From the NCBI GenBank assembly GCA_031266995.1, contig JAIRZY010000095.1, positions 1-36,133 of the forward strand: a stretch of 36,133 nt of DNA. The letters run 5' to 3'. The notes beneath the pieces are model-generated. The model ran no database searches. It was not told the DNA's origin and saw only the letters and a list, made by a program, of their open reading frames with translations. Source of the stretch: Tannerella sp. (GTDB lineage: Bacteria; Bacteroidota; Bacteroidia; Bacteroidales; Tannerellaceae). Below are positions 26,904-36,133 of the stretch, piece after piece. A program made the translations under genes and the position numbers. Within the stretch, counting starts at the first letter, position 1, and every line of letters starts with the position of its first letter.

Positions 26904-28772
26904 TTAATAATTTACCTCTTTCACGACCGTACCCCCCTTGAGCGAGGAGGCAACGATGCTGATCTTCTCCCGCCCTTCGACGGCGACGGTCCAGCGCAGC
27001 GTCTTCCTGTGGCCGCCCCGCATTTCGAAGCCGGGTATCTGCATCTGGCCGTACAGGTTGCCTATCTTCTCGCACGGATTGCCTGCGAGGAAGATGAGGC
27101 GGTTGTGCTCGCCCGTGAGCCAGACGACGTCGCCGCGGTTGAACGCCATCCGCTCCGTATGCGACAGCCCGGTCGGCAGCGCTCCCGTGTTTTCCACTTC
27201 AGCGGTGATTTCGAGTACGGTCGTTCCGCCCGTCGACTGCTTTTTGACGTTGACGGAGTTGACGGTCATCTGCGGCATGAGCCGTGTGCGGTAGAGGTCG
27301 AACTGCCATTGCCGTTCGCAGATGCGCTCGAGCGTCTCGCCGGGAAAAGCGTTGTTGCGCCCGATGTGTCCCACCCATCCGCCGACCTCGACGTCGCCAT
27401 GCTTCGGATGCTTCGCCAGCTTCCAGTCGAGGTAGTAGTTCATGCTCTTTTCGTCAAGATACGTGAGTACGGCGCGCTGCAGCTCGGTGTCCTTCAGGCC
27501 TGCCAGCGCAGGTATGTCGTGAGCGGGATTCCACAGCTCGGTCACGAGGGAGTATATGCCACACTGCTTATAGAGCCAGTCGAGAAAGAGGCCATAGTAA
27601 GCAGAGCGCCCCTCGGCCTCGTTGTAGGGCACACGCCATTCGTATGGCAGGACATATCCGCGCCGGGCGGCAAACGGGTTTGTGCTGTTTCGCTGCTCAT
27701 CCCGGTACTGCGGAATGGCTTTCGGATTCTTCCACGCTTCGGGCATCTCGACACCCATCAGCTCCATATATTTGCGTCCCATAATCAGGTCGTACACGGC
27801 GATGTCGCGGCCTTCCATCCCGCCGTCGCCCGTGGAACCCATCGGACGGTAAACGTGTCCGCCCTGCGTGTGGTATTCGTTGACCATGATGATGTTCGGG
27901 TGGGTGATGATGAACTCGCAAAGGGCGTGTACTTCGGGCGCCGAGGTCGGGTATTCGCCCGTGCCTCCCGGCATTGTTGTCGTGAGGTTCCACCACGCTT
28001 CGGGGAAGTTGCGATTGATGTCGATGCCACGGTCGGCCTGCGCTTCGGACTCGACGCTGTAGCGCTGAGGGTCGGGATAGGTCTCGCCCTCACGCCATGC
28101 GACCATCAGGCGCGGGTCGACGGGGTCTTTCACGTAGCGTCCTTCGGGCGAAGGGTAGCGTATCTGCGACATGAGGCGGTCGCCGTTCAGGTCGCGACGC
28201 TGCGGGACGGTGGCGGTATCGGTCTGGTACATCGAGTTCGTGCGCTGCGGCGCGCCGAGGTCGACGGTATTGTACAGTCCGTCGGGGTTGTTGGCCGGGC
28301 AGACGTAGAATACCTTCGTGTCTACCATTGCCGTAATCTCGGCATCTTCGCCGTAGGCCGAGAGCAGGCGGTCGATGAAGTAGAGGCATACCTCGGTGCC
28401 CGTCTGCTCGTTGCCGTGGGTGGCGCCGGTCAGCATGTGGCCGCCCTTGCCCGTGTGGAGGGGCATGACGGGAGGTTCGGGTACTTCGAGTCGCCGTTCG
28501 TGCACGAGCGTGATCTCGCGGTCGAGCGTTGCGCCCGTCTTACGGTTCGTGATGACGAGCACGTAGATGGGCCGCTGCTGAAAGCTCTTGCCGATTACGG
28601 TCAGCTCCGTAATGTCGGGATAGGCGCGGTGGACGGCAGTCAGATAGTCGACCGTACCTGTGTAGCCGTGATAGCGGTCGAATGCGATGGGTACCTTGCG
28701 CGCGGCAGACGCCGGCAGGCAGAGCACGACCGGCAGGATCAAACATAAATACAATCTGATACAATGTTTCAT
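26904..28772 (-). CDS. M14-family zinc carboxypeptidase-like exported protein
   Basis: GATHGNEQTG, NNPDGLY, IDINRNFPEAW, EYHTQGGH, VTELWN; ORF extends to 28847 but MKHCIRLYLCLILPVVLCLPASA at 28772 is a signal peptide. Confidence 0.92.
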   Translation of the reverse strand: MKHCIRLYLCLILPVVLCLPASAARKVPIAFDRYHGYTGTVDYLTAVHRAYPDITELTVIGKSFQQRPIYVLVITNRKTGATLDREITLVHERRLEVPEPPVMPLHTGKGGHMLTGATHGNEQTGTEVCLYFIDRLLSAYGEDAEITAMVDTKVFYVCPANNPDGLYNTVDLGAPQRTNSMYQTDTATVPQRRDLNGDRLMSQIRYPSPEGRYVKDPVDPRLMVAWREGETYPDPQRYSVESEAQADRGIDINRNFPEAWWNLTTTMPGGTGEYPTSAPEVHALCEFIITHPNIIMVNEYHTQGGHVYRPMGSTGDGGMEGRDIAVYDLIMGRKYMELMGVEMPEAWKNPKAIPQYRDEQRNSTNPFAARRGYVLPYEWRVPYNEAEGRSAYYGLFLDWLYKQCGIYSLVTELWNPAHDIPALAGLKDTELQRAVLTYLDEKSMNYYLDWKLAKHPKHGDVEVGGWVGHIGRNNAFPGETLERICERQWQFDLYRTRLMPQMTVNSVNVKKQSTGGTTVLEITAEVENTGALPTGLSHTERMAFNRGDVVWLTGEHNRLIFLAGNPCEKIGNLYGQMQIPGFEMRGGHRKTLRWTVAVEGREKISIVASSLKGGTVVKEVNY

Positions 28773-28833
28773 ACGGAATTGATTATATAAATTAAACTTC
28801 TTAATATGTCTCCACGTAAATAGAAAACAGATG

Positions 28834-28841
28834 CAAATGTA
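28834..28841 (-). promoter_or_regulatory. candidate -7 box for the M14 triple operon (TACATTTG)
   Basis: Plus-strand CAAATGTA ~62 bp upstream of the start at 28772. Confidence 0.35.
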
Positions 28842-28999
28842 CAACAATTATTGAACATTTAATACCGTTCCGGTGATTCAATGATGCAAAGATTCAATGA
28901 TTCCATGATTCTGCGACCGGGGAGGCCGGCAGCGCCGGTGCATGGAGCTGTGTCACACGCGGTTTATACTTATTGAATATATAAGGTAAAATTTTTTTA

Positions 29000-29036
29000 A
29001 TGACACGCATAGGGTTCCCCGCGTTTGCAGTGTCAT
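29000..29036. promoter_or_regulatory. inverted repeat ATGACAC-N23-GTGTCAT upstream of fecR
   Basis: Perfect 7-bp arms 29000-29006/29030-29036, 16 bp from the fecR start; further GTGTCA at 28950-28955. Confidence 0.5.
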
Positions 29037-29052
29037 ACATAAAATCGAATCA

Positions 29053-30060
29053 ATGGAACGACACATACCCTGGGAACTGCTGATATCCCACCTGAATCAT
29101 GAAACGAACGCCGACGAAGAGGCCGTACTGACGCAGTGGCGCAGAACGGACGCGAATGAACTCATGTACAGAGATATTGCCTCCCTGTGGGACGAGATAC
29201 GCCACGAGGCGAGCGCCTACGAGCCTGACCGCGATTACTACTGGAAGAAGCTGGAAGCAAGGCTGAACGCGATGGAACGGCAGAAAGAGGCGCGCCTGAC
29301 CGTCCCGCTGCGCAGGCTGCGCGCAGCCGTCGCCGTCGCCGCCACGCTGCTCGTTATCGTCGTGGCAGGCGCCTACCTGCTTGGCACGACGCGGACGAAG
29401 CGCGAGACGGGCGTTCAGACATGCAGGGCGGTGAGCGGAAAGACGCAGCTCGTGCTGCCGGACGGCAGCCTTGTATGGCTCAATCTCGGCTCGACGCTGA
29501 CGTACGAAACTCCGTTTACGCACCGTCGCGAAGTAACGCTCGGCGGAGAGGCGCTCTTCGAGGTGCGAAAGGACGGCTCGCACCCGTTTACGGTAAGGGC
29601 CGATGACGTGAGTATCACCGTATTGGGAACGCGCTTCAATGTGCACGCCTACGCGGAGGAGGCCGACATACGCGTCGCGCTGCTCGACGGCGCGGTGCAC
29701 GTGGAGGCCGACGGCAAGGCGCGCGACATGGCACCCGGCGATGTCGTGGCGTTCGACCGCGAAACGCACCTGCTCACGGTCATGGAGTCCGACGCCGACG
29801 TCGAGTCATGCTGGGCAAACAGCGCCTGCTCGTTCGAGGCAAAGACGCTCGGCTACATCTGCAGGCGCCTCGAGCGATGGTATAACGTTGACATACGCCT
29901 CGACGCCTCGATCGCCGAGGCGCAGACGTACACGTTCACCGTCACCGACGAGCCGCTCGAGACGGTGCTCCAAATCATGTCGCGCATCAATCCCCTCCGC
30001 TATTCATTCGACGGAGAGCGGACGGTTACGATATCGCAAGTCAAACACTTAAAACACTGA
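29053..30060 (+). CDS. FecR-family anti-sigma factor
   Basis: Cytoplasmic N-domain, one TM (VAVAATLLVIVVAGAYLLG), FecR core LPDGSLVWLNLGSTLTYETPF...REVTLGGEALFEV...VLGTRFNVHAY, C-terminal DUF4974-like region. Confidence 0.95.
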   Translation: MERHIPWELLISHLNHETNADEEAVLTQWRRTDANELMYRDIASLWDEIRHEASAYEPDRDYYWKKLEARLNAMERQKEARLTVPLRRLRAAVAVAATLLVIVVAGAYLLGTTRTKRETGVQTCRAVSGKTQLVLPDGSLVWLNLGSTLTYETPFTHRREVTLGGEALFEVRKDGSHPFTVRADDVSITVLGTRFNVHAYAEEADIRVALLDGAVHVEADGKARDMAPGDVVAFDRETHLLTVMESDADVESCWANSACSFEAKTLGYICRRLERWYNVDIRLDASIAEAQTYTFTVTDEPLETVLQIMSRINPLRYSFDGERTVTISQVKHLKH

Positions 30061-30096
30061 CATGCCTATGGAAGAGGACGAATAACAGGAAAAGAG

Positions 30097-30197
30097 CTGC
30101 CGGGATATGCCGTCCCGGCAGCCTGGGAGAACAACCCTCCCGAGAGAAAAACACCCGAATCGCCTGCATAGGAGTTGCACCTCCGGGACGGCGATTC
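30097..30197 (+). promoter_or_regulatory. structured spacer between fecR and susC (two stem-loops)
   Basis: CTGCCGGGA 30097-30105 / TCCCGGCAG 30113-30121; GAATCGCC 30157-30164 / GGCGATTC 30190-30197. Confidence 0.55.
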
Positions 30198-30227
30198 GAA
30201 ATACCAAACTTAATAATTTGCAAAAAT

Positions 30228-33200
30228 ATGAAGAGCACAAGAATCATCAAGCATAAATGGCTATATTCTGCCGTTTATTTAGTTTTTTTATCCTTTACCA
30301 TCGCGTTACATGCAGGAGAGGCACAGGAGAAACTCACCCTTTCCTTTTCAGACCTCCCTCTGTCGGAAGCCATCAGGAAGGTAGAAGGCGCAAGCAGCTA
30401 CACATTTTTCTACGACGCCGTCCGCACGAACCTCGGCCAGCGCGTCAGCCTCGACGCCGCAGGGCTGGACATGGACCGGGCGATGGCAAACATGCTGAAG
30501 TCCACGAACCTGACGTTCGACATCACCAACCGTCAGATAGCCCTCATCCCCCGCCGCGAACAGGCGGACAGCCCGATGCAGAACAGCCCCGCACGCCGCA
30601 TTACCGGCACCGTCGTCGACGAGCAGGGCGAGGCCATCATCGGCGCTAACGTACTTGAAAAAGGCGCTGGTAACGGAACGGTCACCGACACGGAAGGACA
30701 CTTCTCACTGAGCGTGCAGGAGAACGCCATCCTGCAGGTTTCATTCATCGGTTATATCACACAGGAGGTCAGCGCATTACCGGGGGGGGGCACTCCTCTG
30801 GTTATCAGGTTGTTAGAAGACCTTCAGGCGCTTGACGAGGTCGTCGTCGTCGGATACGGCACCCAGAAGAAGATTACCCTGACCGGCGCCGTAGCCGCAA
30901 TCGGCAGCGACGAAATCCTCACGACCAAGAGCGAGAACGTGGAAAACATGCTCGCCGGAAAGATCGCAGGTGTGAAGATCACGCAGAAGACGTCCGAGCC
31001 GGGCGCCTACAGCAACGACTTCCAGATACGCGGCATGGGCGAGCCGCTGATCATCGTCGACGGCGTGCCGCGCGACAACTTCAATCGCCTCGACCCGAAT
31101 GAGATTGAATCCATCTCCGTCCTCAAGGACGCCTCGGCCTCGATCTACGGCGTCCGCGCTGCCAACGGCGTCGTACTGGTCACGACCCGCAAGGGCACGA
31201 AGGGCGCCGCCTTCCGCCTTGACTATAACGGCTATGCAGGCCTGCAGCACATGATCAACCAGCCCCAGCCGCTCGACGCCATCGGCTTCATGCAGCTACA
31301 GAACGAGAAGGCTTTTAACGGCGGCAGCACAACGCCGTCGTATCCCCAGTCCTCGTTTGACCCCTACCTGAACGGTACGCGACAGTCCACCGACTGGCAG
31401 TCCGCAACGATGCGCGAGGAGGCGTTTCAGACGCAGCACAGCATCAGCGCAACGGGCGGGACGGAAAAGCTCACATACTTCGTCAACTTCGCCTACAATC
31501 AGCAGGACGGTTTCTGGAAGAGTAACGACCTCTACTACAAGCGCTTCAACCTGCGCTCCAACGTGACCGCAGAGCTGGCCAAAGGCCTGAAGACGGACAT
31601 CTCGATAAACCTGACGGAGGATACGAAAAACCAGCCTTCGTCATGGTCTACATGGAACCTGTTCAAGGGCTTCTGGACCCAGATCCCGCTCAATCCCTAC
31701 TACGTGAACGACGACCCGAACTACCCGTTTTTCGCTGCCGACGGGCTGCACCCGGACTATATGACCGACGCCTCGAAGTCCGGCTATCAGAGGCGAAATC
31801 AGCGTATCATCCAGACCAACATGGCGCTCGAGTGGGACGTTCCGTGGGTCGCCGGACTCAAGGCAAAGGGCATGTACAGCTACGACTACAAGGAGTATGA
31901 GGACAAGAACTTTCGCAAGTCATTCAATCTCTATACTTACGATGAAGCATCGGCCACGTACTCGGCCGCTGCCGTGAACGCCCCGACACGCCTCACACGG
32001 CGGTATTACGGCTTCAAAAACACGCTGATGCAGCTCTCTCTCAACTACAGTCACACGTTCAACGCCAGCCACAACGTCGGCGCCCTCCTGCTCTATGAAG
32101 AGGGCAGTCGCGAGGGCGATAACTTCTACGCACAGAGGGACTACAGCATGGACGCCCTCGACCAGCTATTTGCCGGTAACAGCACGAATCAGGTGGGCAA
32201 CATGGGCACAGGACGCAGCGACCTCTTCCACTATACCAACAAGGCATGGGTCGGACGTGTGAACTACGACTTCGACTCGCGCTACATCGCTGAGTTCAGC
32301 TTCCGCTACGACGGATCCTCCCGCTTTATGGCCGGCCATCAGTGGGGCTTCTTCCCCGCCGGATCCATCGGGTGGCGCATGTCCGAAGAGGCATTTATGA
32401 AGAACAGCGACGCGCTGCGCAATGTCTCGAACCTGAAGTGGAGGCTGTCATACGGCATCATGGGTGATGATAATGCATCAAGCTACCAGTTCCTCTCCGG
32501 ATACACCTATCCGTCCAACGGATACGTCTTTGGCGACAGCTACGTCAACGCGCTGGGAATGCGCGGCATGCCGAACCAGGCGATTACATGGTTTGAGGCT
32601 GCGGTGCTCAACGCCGGCGTCGACGTCGACCTCTGGCACGGCCTTCTCGGCATCAGCCTCGACGCCTTTGAGCGCAACCGCTCGAACCTCCTGGCGACGC
32701 GCAGTCAGAGCCTTCCCGGCCTCGTCGGATCAAACCTGCCGCAGGAAAACCTCGAAAGCGACCGCACGCGCGGCTTCGAGCTGACGCTGACACACCGCCA
32801 TCGCCTCGGTAAGGACTTCTCGTACAACGTGTCCGGAAACATGTCCATGGCTCGCACGATGTGGAAATACCGCGAGATTGCACGTCAGGGAAATTCCTAT
32901 CTCGACTGGCGTAACAACCAGAACGGGCGATGGAACGATGTATGGTGGGGCTGGGAAAACACGGGCCGCTTCCAGACCTTCGACCAGATCTATTCGGGCA
33001 TCATTTATAACAAAAGTCGCGGCAACTCGCTCATGCTGCCCGGAGACCTGATCTACGACGACTGGAATGGCGACGGTATCATAGATGACAACGACATCCA
33101 CCCCATAGGAATAAGCACCTCCATACGCAAGCGCGATGACAACAATAACCCGCTGTATAACGGCGGAATGCCCCTGATCAGCTATGGCCTGACGCTTGGC

Positions 33201-33674
33201 GCCGAATACCGAAACTTCGACCTTAACCTCGTCTTCCAGGGCACGGCGATGAGCTGGCTCCGCTACCCCGAGCAGTTGGAAATGCCCCTGCCGTGGAACC
33301 GCAACGGGCTGGACATGTTCCTCGACCGCTGGCACCGCGTGGATCAGCTCGATCCCAACAGTGCATGGGTCGCAGGTGACTTCCCCTCGACCTTTCGCGA
33401 CAACGGGCGCAGCGACTTCATCACGCCACAGTCTACCTACTGGATACAGAATGCATCCTACCTGCGCCTGAAGAGCGTCGAACTCGGATACACGCTGCCC
33501 GCGCACCTCATCCGCGTCGTGGGAATGCAGTCTGCACGCGTCTTTTTCAGTGGCTACAATCTGCTGACGTTCACCGGCCTCCGTTACTGTGACCCGGAGC
33601 ATACCGCGGAAGATTACGGATACATCTATCCCCTGAACCAGACGTTCAACTTCGGCGTAAACGTTTCATTCTAA
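30228..33674 (+). CDS. SusC/RagA-family TonB-dependent receptor with N-terminal STN (FecA-like signalling) domain
   Basis: STN-like LSFSDLPLSEAIRKVEGASSYTFFYDAVR, CarboxypepD_reg, LDEVVVVGYGTQKKITLTGAV plug start, beta-barrel. Confidence 0.96.
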   Translation: MKSTRIIKHKWLYSAVYLVFLSFTIALHAGEAQEKLTLSFSDLPLSEAIRKVEGASSYTFFYDAVRTNLGQRVSLDAAGLDMDRAMANMLKSTNLTFDITNRQIALIPRREQADSPMQNSPARRITGTVVDEQGEAIIGANVLEKGAGNGTVTDTEGHFSLSVQENAILQVSFIGYITQEVSALPGGGTPLVIRLLEDLQALDEVVVVGYGTQKKITLTGAVAAIGSDEILTTKSENVENMLAGKIAGVKITQKTSEPGAYSNDFQIRGMGEPLIIVDGVPRDNFNRLDPNEIESISVLKDASASIYGVRAANGVVLVTTRKGTKGAAFRLDYNGYAGLQHMINQPQPLDAIGFMQLQNEKAFNGGSTTPSYPQSSFDPYLNGTRQSTDWQSATMREEAFQTQHSISATGGTEKLTYFVNFAYNQQDGFWKSNDLYYKRFNLRSNVTAELAKGLKTDISINLTEDTKNQPSSWSTWNLFKGFWTQIPLNPYYVNDDPNYPFFAADGLHPDYMTDASKSGYQRRNQRIIQTNMALEWDVPWVAGLKAKGMYSYDYKEYEDKNFRKSFNLYTYDEASATYSAAAVNAPTRLTRRYYGFKNTLMQLSLNYSHTFNASHNVGALLLYEEGSREGDNFYAQRDYSMDALDQLFAGNSTNQVGNMGTGRSDLFHYTNKAWVGRVNYDFDSRYIAEFSFRYDGSSRFMAGHQWGFFPAGSIGWRMSEEAFMKNSDALRNVSNLKWRLSYGIMGDDNASSYQFLSGYTYPSNGYVFGDSYVNALGMRGMPNQAITWFEAAVLNAGVDVDLWHGLLGISLDAFERNRSNLLATRSQSLPGLVGSNLPQENLESDRTRGFELTLTHRHRLGKDFSYNVSGNMSMARTMWKYREIARQGNSYLDWRNNQNGRWNDVWWGWENTGRFQTFDQIYSGIIYNKSRGNSLMLPGDLIYDDWNGDGIIDDNDIHPIGISTSIRKRDDNNNPLYNGGMPLISYGLTLGAEYRNFDLNLVFQGTAMSWLRYPEQLEMPLPWNRNGLDMFLDRWHRVDQLDPNSAWVAGDFPSTFRDNGRSDFITPQSTYWIQNASYLRLKSVELGYTLPAHLIRVVGMQSARVFFSGYNLLTFTGLRYCDPEHTAEDYGYIYPLNQTFNFGVNVSF
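30782..30790 (+). repeat. poly-G tract (9 G) inside the coding sequence
   Basis: ac-c-ggggggggg-cactcc read as CCG GGG GGG GGC (PGGG). Confidence 0.9.
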
Positions 33675-33695
33675 CAACTTAGAACATATACAATC

Positions 33696-35486
33696 ATGAA
33701 GATAAACAGATATACATGGATAATCGCCCTCGTGATCGCGATGGCGACGGCGTGCAACGACCTCGATGTGCCGCCGATCAATATCGTCGGAGACCAGGAC
33801 GTCTTTACCTCCGAATCGGGGATTACCGCCTACATAGCACGGCTTTACCGCGACCTCCCGATCGAGGATTTTATGACCAACGCCGGCGGAATGCGTTCCA
33901 ACCCCGAAGGAAGCGCGCAGGAGTATACCGACGAGTCACTGAACCCTAATCCGCGCCGCAGCAACCTCAGCGGCACGGACTTTAACTACTACGACTATGC
34001 CCCTGTTCGCAACATGAACTATTTCCTGCAGGAGTTCCCGACCTACGCCGGCGACTTCCCCCAAAGCGCGGCAGACGCCTGGCTCGGTGAGCTTTACTTC
34101 CTCCGCGCCTACCACTACTACGCGATGGTGAAACGCTACGGAGGTGTGCCCATCGTGCAGGAGGTGATGAACTACACGGGGCAGCCCGTTGACGAGCTGA
34201 AACGTCCGCGAAACACCGAGTCCGACTGCATCGACTTCATACTCAGTGACCTCGACGAGGCCATACGCCTTCTCCCGGACGCCAGCCTGGCCGCCGGTCG
34301 CGCAAACCGCTTCATCGCATACGGCATGAAGGCGCGCGTCGCACTGTATGCCGCGTCCGTCGCAAAGTACGGAACGGTGCAGCTCGACGGCGTCCTGGGC
34401 ATACCCGCCACTCGCGCGCGCGATCTATATATAATAGCCTACGACGCGGCGCGCGAAACAGCCCGCGGAGGGTATGAACTCTACAACAAGGGTGGCGACC
34501 TCGCAGCCAACTATTCGAACATCTTCCTCGACCGCAGCAGCACCGAGAACATGTTCGTCAAGTACTACAAATATCCCGACTTTGCCCATCACTACGAGCT
34601 GTTCATGATACCCTGGCAGATACGCGGCGCGCAAAACTATTCCAGCCGTGGTAACCCGACCCTCGACTTCATAGAACGCTTCGATGACGCGGACGGTAAC
34701 CCCTTCATACTTAACACGGGAACGGACGACGCACCGGTCTATTACACCAACCGCACCGACCTCTTCGAGCGTGCCGAACCCCGCCTGCAGGGCATCGTCA
34801 TCTTCCCCGGAGGCGAATACAAGGGCACGGTGATTGACGTGCGCAAAGGCATCGTAGAAGCCGGACACCCCGTCACCGACGTCACCTCGACCGACAGCTT
34901 CACCGACGAATACAACGGCATGACCATTCAGGGAGCCAGCGGAATGGGATACAACGAGACGACCTCGACCGGCTTCTATATCCGCAAGTACCTCGATCCC
35001 TCGATCCCCCGTGCCGAGGTAGCGCTCGACCGCACCGAGACGCCGTGGATCGAAATGCGCTATGCCGAGATGCTGCTCGTGCGCGCCGAGGCAGCCGTTG
35101 AATTACAGACGTTTGGCGACGCATCACGCATGGACGACGCCGCCGGCTGCATGAGAGCCATACGCGAACGCGCCGGAGCAAAGCGCATGTTCACCGCCCA
35201 GGACCTCACCGTCGACCTCGTTCGTAACGAACGCCGCATGGAGCTGTTTTTTGAAAACAAAACCTTCTGGGATCTAAAGCGCTGGCGCACCTTTGACCGC
35301 GAGTTCTCCAACCGGGAAATGCGCGTCCTCTGGCCCATATACGTCTATGATCAGCAGAAATATTACATGAAGAAAACCGTCTTCAATGAGTTTCGATACA
35401 CCTTCCAGCCCGTACTCTACTACCAGAAAGTGCCCGAGGCCGAAATTCAGAAGAATACGCTCCTCATTCAGAACCCCGGTTACTAA
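33696..35486 (+). CDS. SusD/RagB-family nutrient-binding lipoprotein
   Basis: Lipobox ATACND; ELYFLRAYHYYAMVKRYGGVPIV; RNERRMELFFENKTFWDLKRWRTF. Confidence 0.96.
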   Translation: MKINRYTWIIALVIAMATACNDLDVPPINIVGDQDVFTSESGITAYIARLYRDLPIEDFMTNAGGMRSNPEGSAQEYTDESLNPNPRRSNLSGTDFNYYDYAPVRNMNYFLQEFPTYAGDFPQSAADAWLGELYFLRAYHYYAMVKRYGGVPIVQEVMNYTGQPVDELKRPRNTESDCIDFILSDLDEAIRLLPDASLAAGRANRFIAYGMKARVALYAASVAKYGTVQLDGVLGIPATRARDLYIIAYDAARETARGGYELYNKGGDLAANYSNIFLDRSSTENMFVKYYKYPDFAHHYELFMIPWQIRGAQNYSSRGNPTLDFIERFDDADGNPFILNTGTDDAPVYYTNRTDLFERAEPRLQGIVIFPGGEYKGTVIDVRKGIVEAGHPVTDVTSTDSFTDEYNGMTIQGASGMGYNETTSTGFYIRKYLDPSIPRAEVALDRTETPWIEMRYAEMLLVRAEAAVELQTFGDASRMDDAAGCMRAIRERAGAKRMFTAQDLTVDLVRNERRMELFFENKTFWDLKRWRTFDREFSNREMRVLWPIYVYDQQKYYMKKTVFNEFRYTFQPVLYYQKVPEAEIQKNTLLIQNPGY

Positions 35487-35505
35487 CCTAAAAACCTTGA
35501 CAGAG

Positions 35506-36133
35506 ATGAAACAAATCAATTCATTCACAGCGGCCTTCTGCGCCGCCGCAATACTCGCCGCAGGCCTCGCCTCGTGCGAAACAGACAACTACGACGGCCC
35601 CGACTGCACGCTCGAAGGCCGCGTCATAGACACCGTAACCGGCCGTCCCCTCCTCACCGAGCAGCCCGACGGCTTCCGCATACGCTACGACGAGACAAGC
35701 TGGGGAGACAACCCCGTCGCGCAGTACTTCTGGGCGCGCGCCGATGGCACCTTTACCAACACACGCCTCTTCGCAGGTACATACAGCGTTACGCCCGTAG
35801 AAGGAGCCTTCGTCACGCCCGCCGCGCAGACCGTCACCATGCAGCCCGGCGCCACCACGTCGGTCGAATTCACCGTCACGCCCTACATCAGCTTCCGCGA
35901 CGTCGCCATCGCACCCGCCGGCCCCACATCCGTCCGGGTCACCTTCACCCTCTCGCGCAACGTCGCCTCCGCACCCCTGCAGGACTACCGTGTCTTCGCC
36001 TCCTCAAAGACACCCTACGTCGGCACCATTGTCTTCGAGACCGCCATCAGTACAGATGCTATCCCCCTGACCGAGGCCGACATGGATCATCCGCTCACCC
36101 TCGTACTCGAAAACTACGAGCCGGGCACGACCT
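35506..36133 (+). CDS. DUF3823-type SusE-position lipoprotein, truncated by the window end
   Basis: Own translation from ATG 35506: MKQINSFTAAFCAAAILAAGLASCETDNYDGPDCTLEGRVIDTVTGRPLLTEQPDGFRIRYDETSWGDNPVAQYFWARADGTFTNTRLFAGTYSVTPVEGAF...; no stop before 36133, so absent from the ORF track. Confidence 0.85.
   Translation, partial: MKQINSFTAAFCAAAILAAGLASCETDNYDGPDCTLEGRVIDTVTGRPLLTEQPDGFRIRYDETSWGDNPVAQYFWARADGTFTNTRLFAGTYSVTPVEGAFVTPAAQTVTMQPGATTSVEFTVTPYISFRDVAIAPAGPTSVRVTFTLSRNVASAPLQDYRVFASSKTPYVGTIVFETAISTDAIPLTEADMDHPLTLVLENYEPGTT

Noticed and set aside
25457-28748. Long plus-strand ORFs (25457-26866, 27009-28748) opposite the M14 genes
   Set aside because: Antisense shadows of well-supported M14 genes in high-GC sequence.
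1-36133. tRNA, rRNA or known riboswitch genes
   Set aside because: No convincing tRNA cloverleaf, rRNA segment or recognised riboswitch consensus was seen by eye; covariance-model searches would be needed to exclude them.

Overview
A GC-rich Bacteroidales-type chromosomal window. This is inferred from SusC/SusD pairs, a FecR anti-sigma factor, TAnnTTTG-like -7 boxes and a DUF3823-type lipoprotein. Left part: a minus-strand block (Sua5/YrdC - sugar phosphotransferase - CLC chloride channel), an OmpA-like lipoprotein, cysK, and a divergent LuxR-type regulator. Middle: a SusC/SusD - S9 peptidase - M14 carboxypeptidase operon, which looks like a peptide-utilisation locus. It is followed by a translationally coupled ATP-grasp / CDP-alcohol phosphatidyltransferase / HAD operon, a nitronate monooxygenase and two small exported proteins. 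Right part: three tandem M14 metallopeptidases, diverging from a FecR - SusC(STN) - SusD - DUF3823 operon that has no adjacent ECF sigma gene. The most unusual signal is non-coding. (1) Three arrays of exactly 42-bp tandem units, different in sequence but each unit made of two short dyads, lie at convergent gene ends. Stem arms in them co-vary. (2) A ~242-bp composite palindrome (21881-22122) has near-perfect 24-bp terminal inverted repeats and nested triloop hairpins with compensatory changes. A related module occurs at 142-186. (3) A 9-G tract in the second susC would give an immediate stop with a +/-1 slip, making it a candidate phase-variation switch. No homology search was run. All family calls come from reading motifs.
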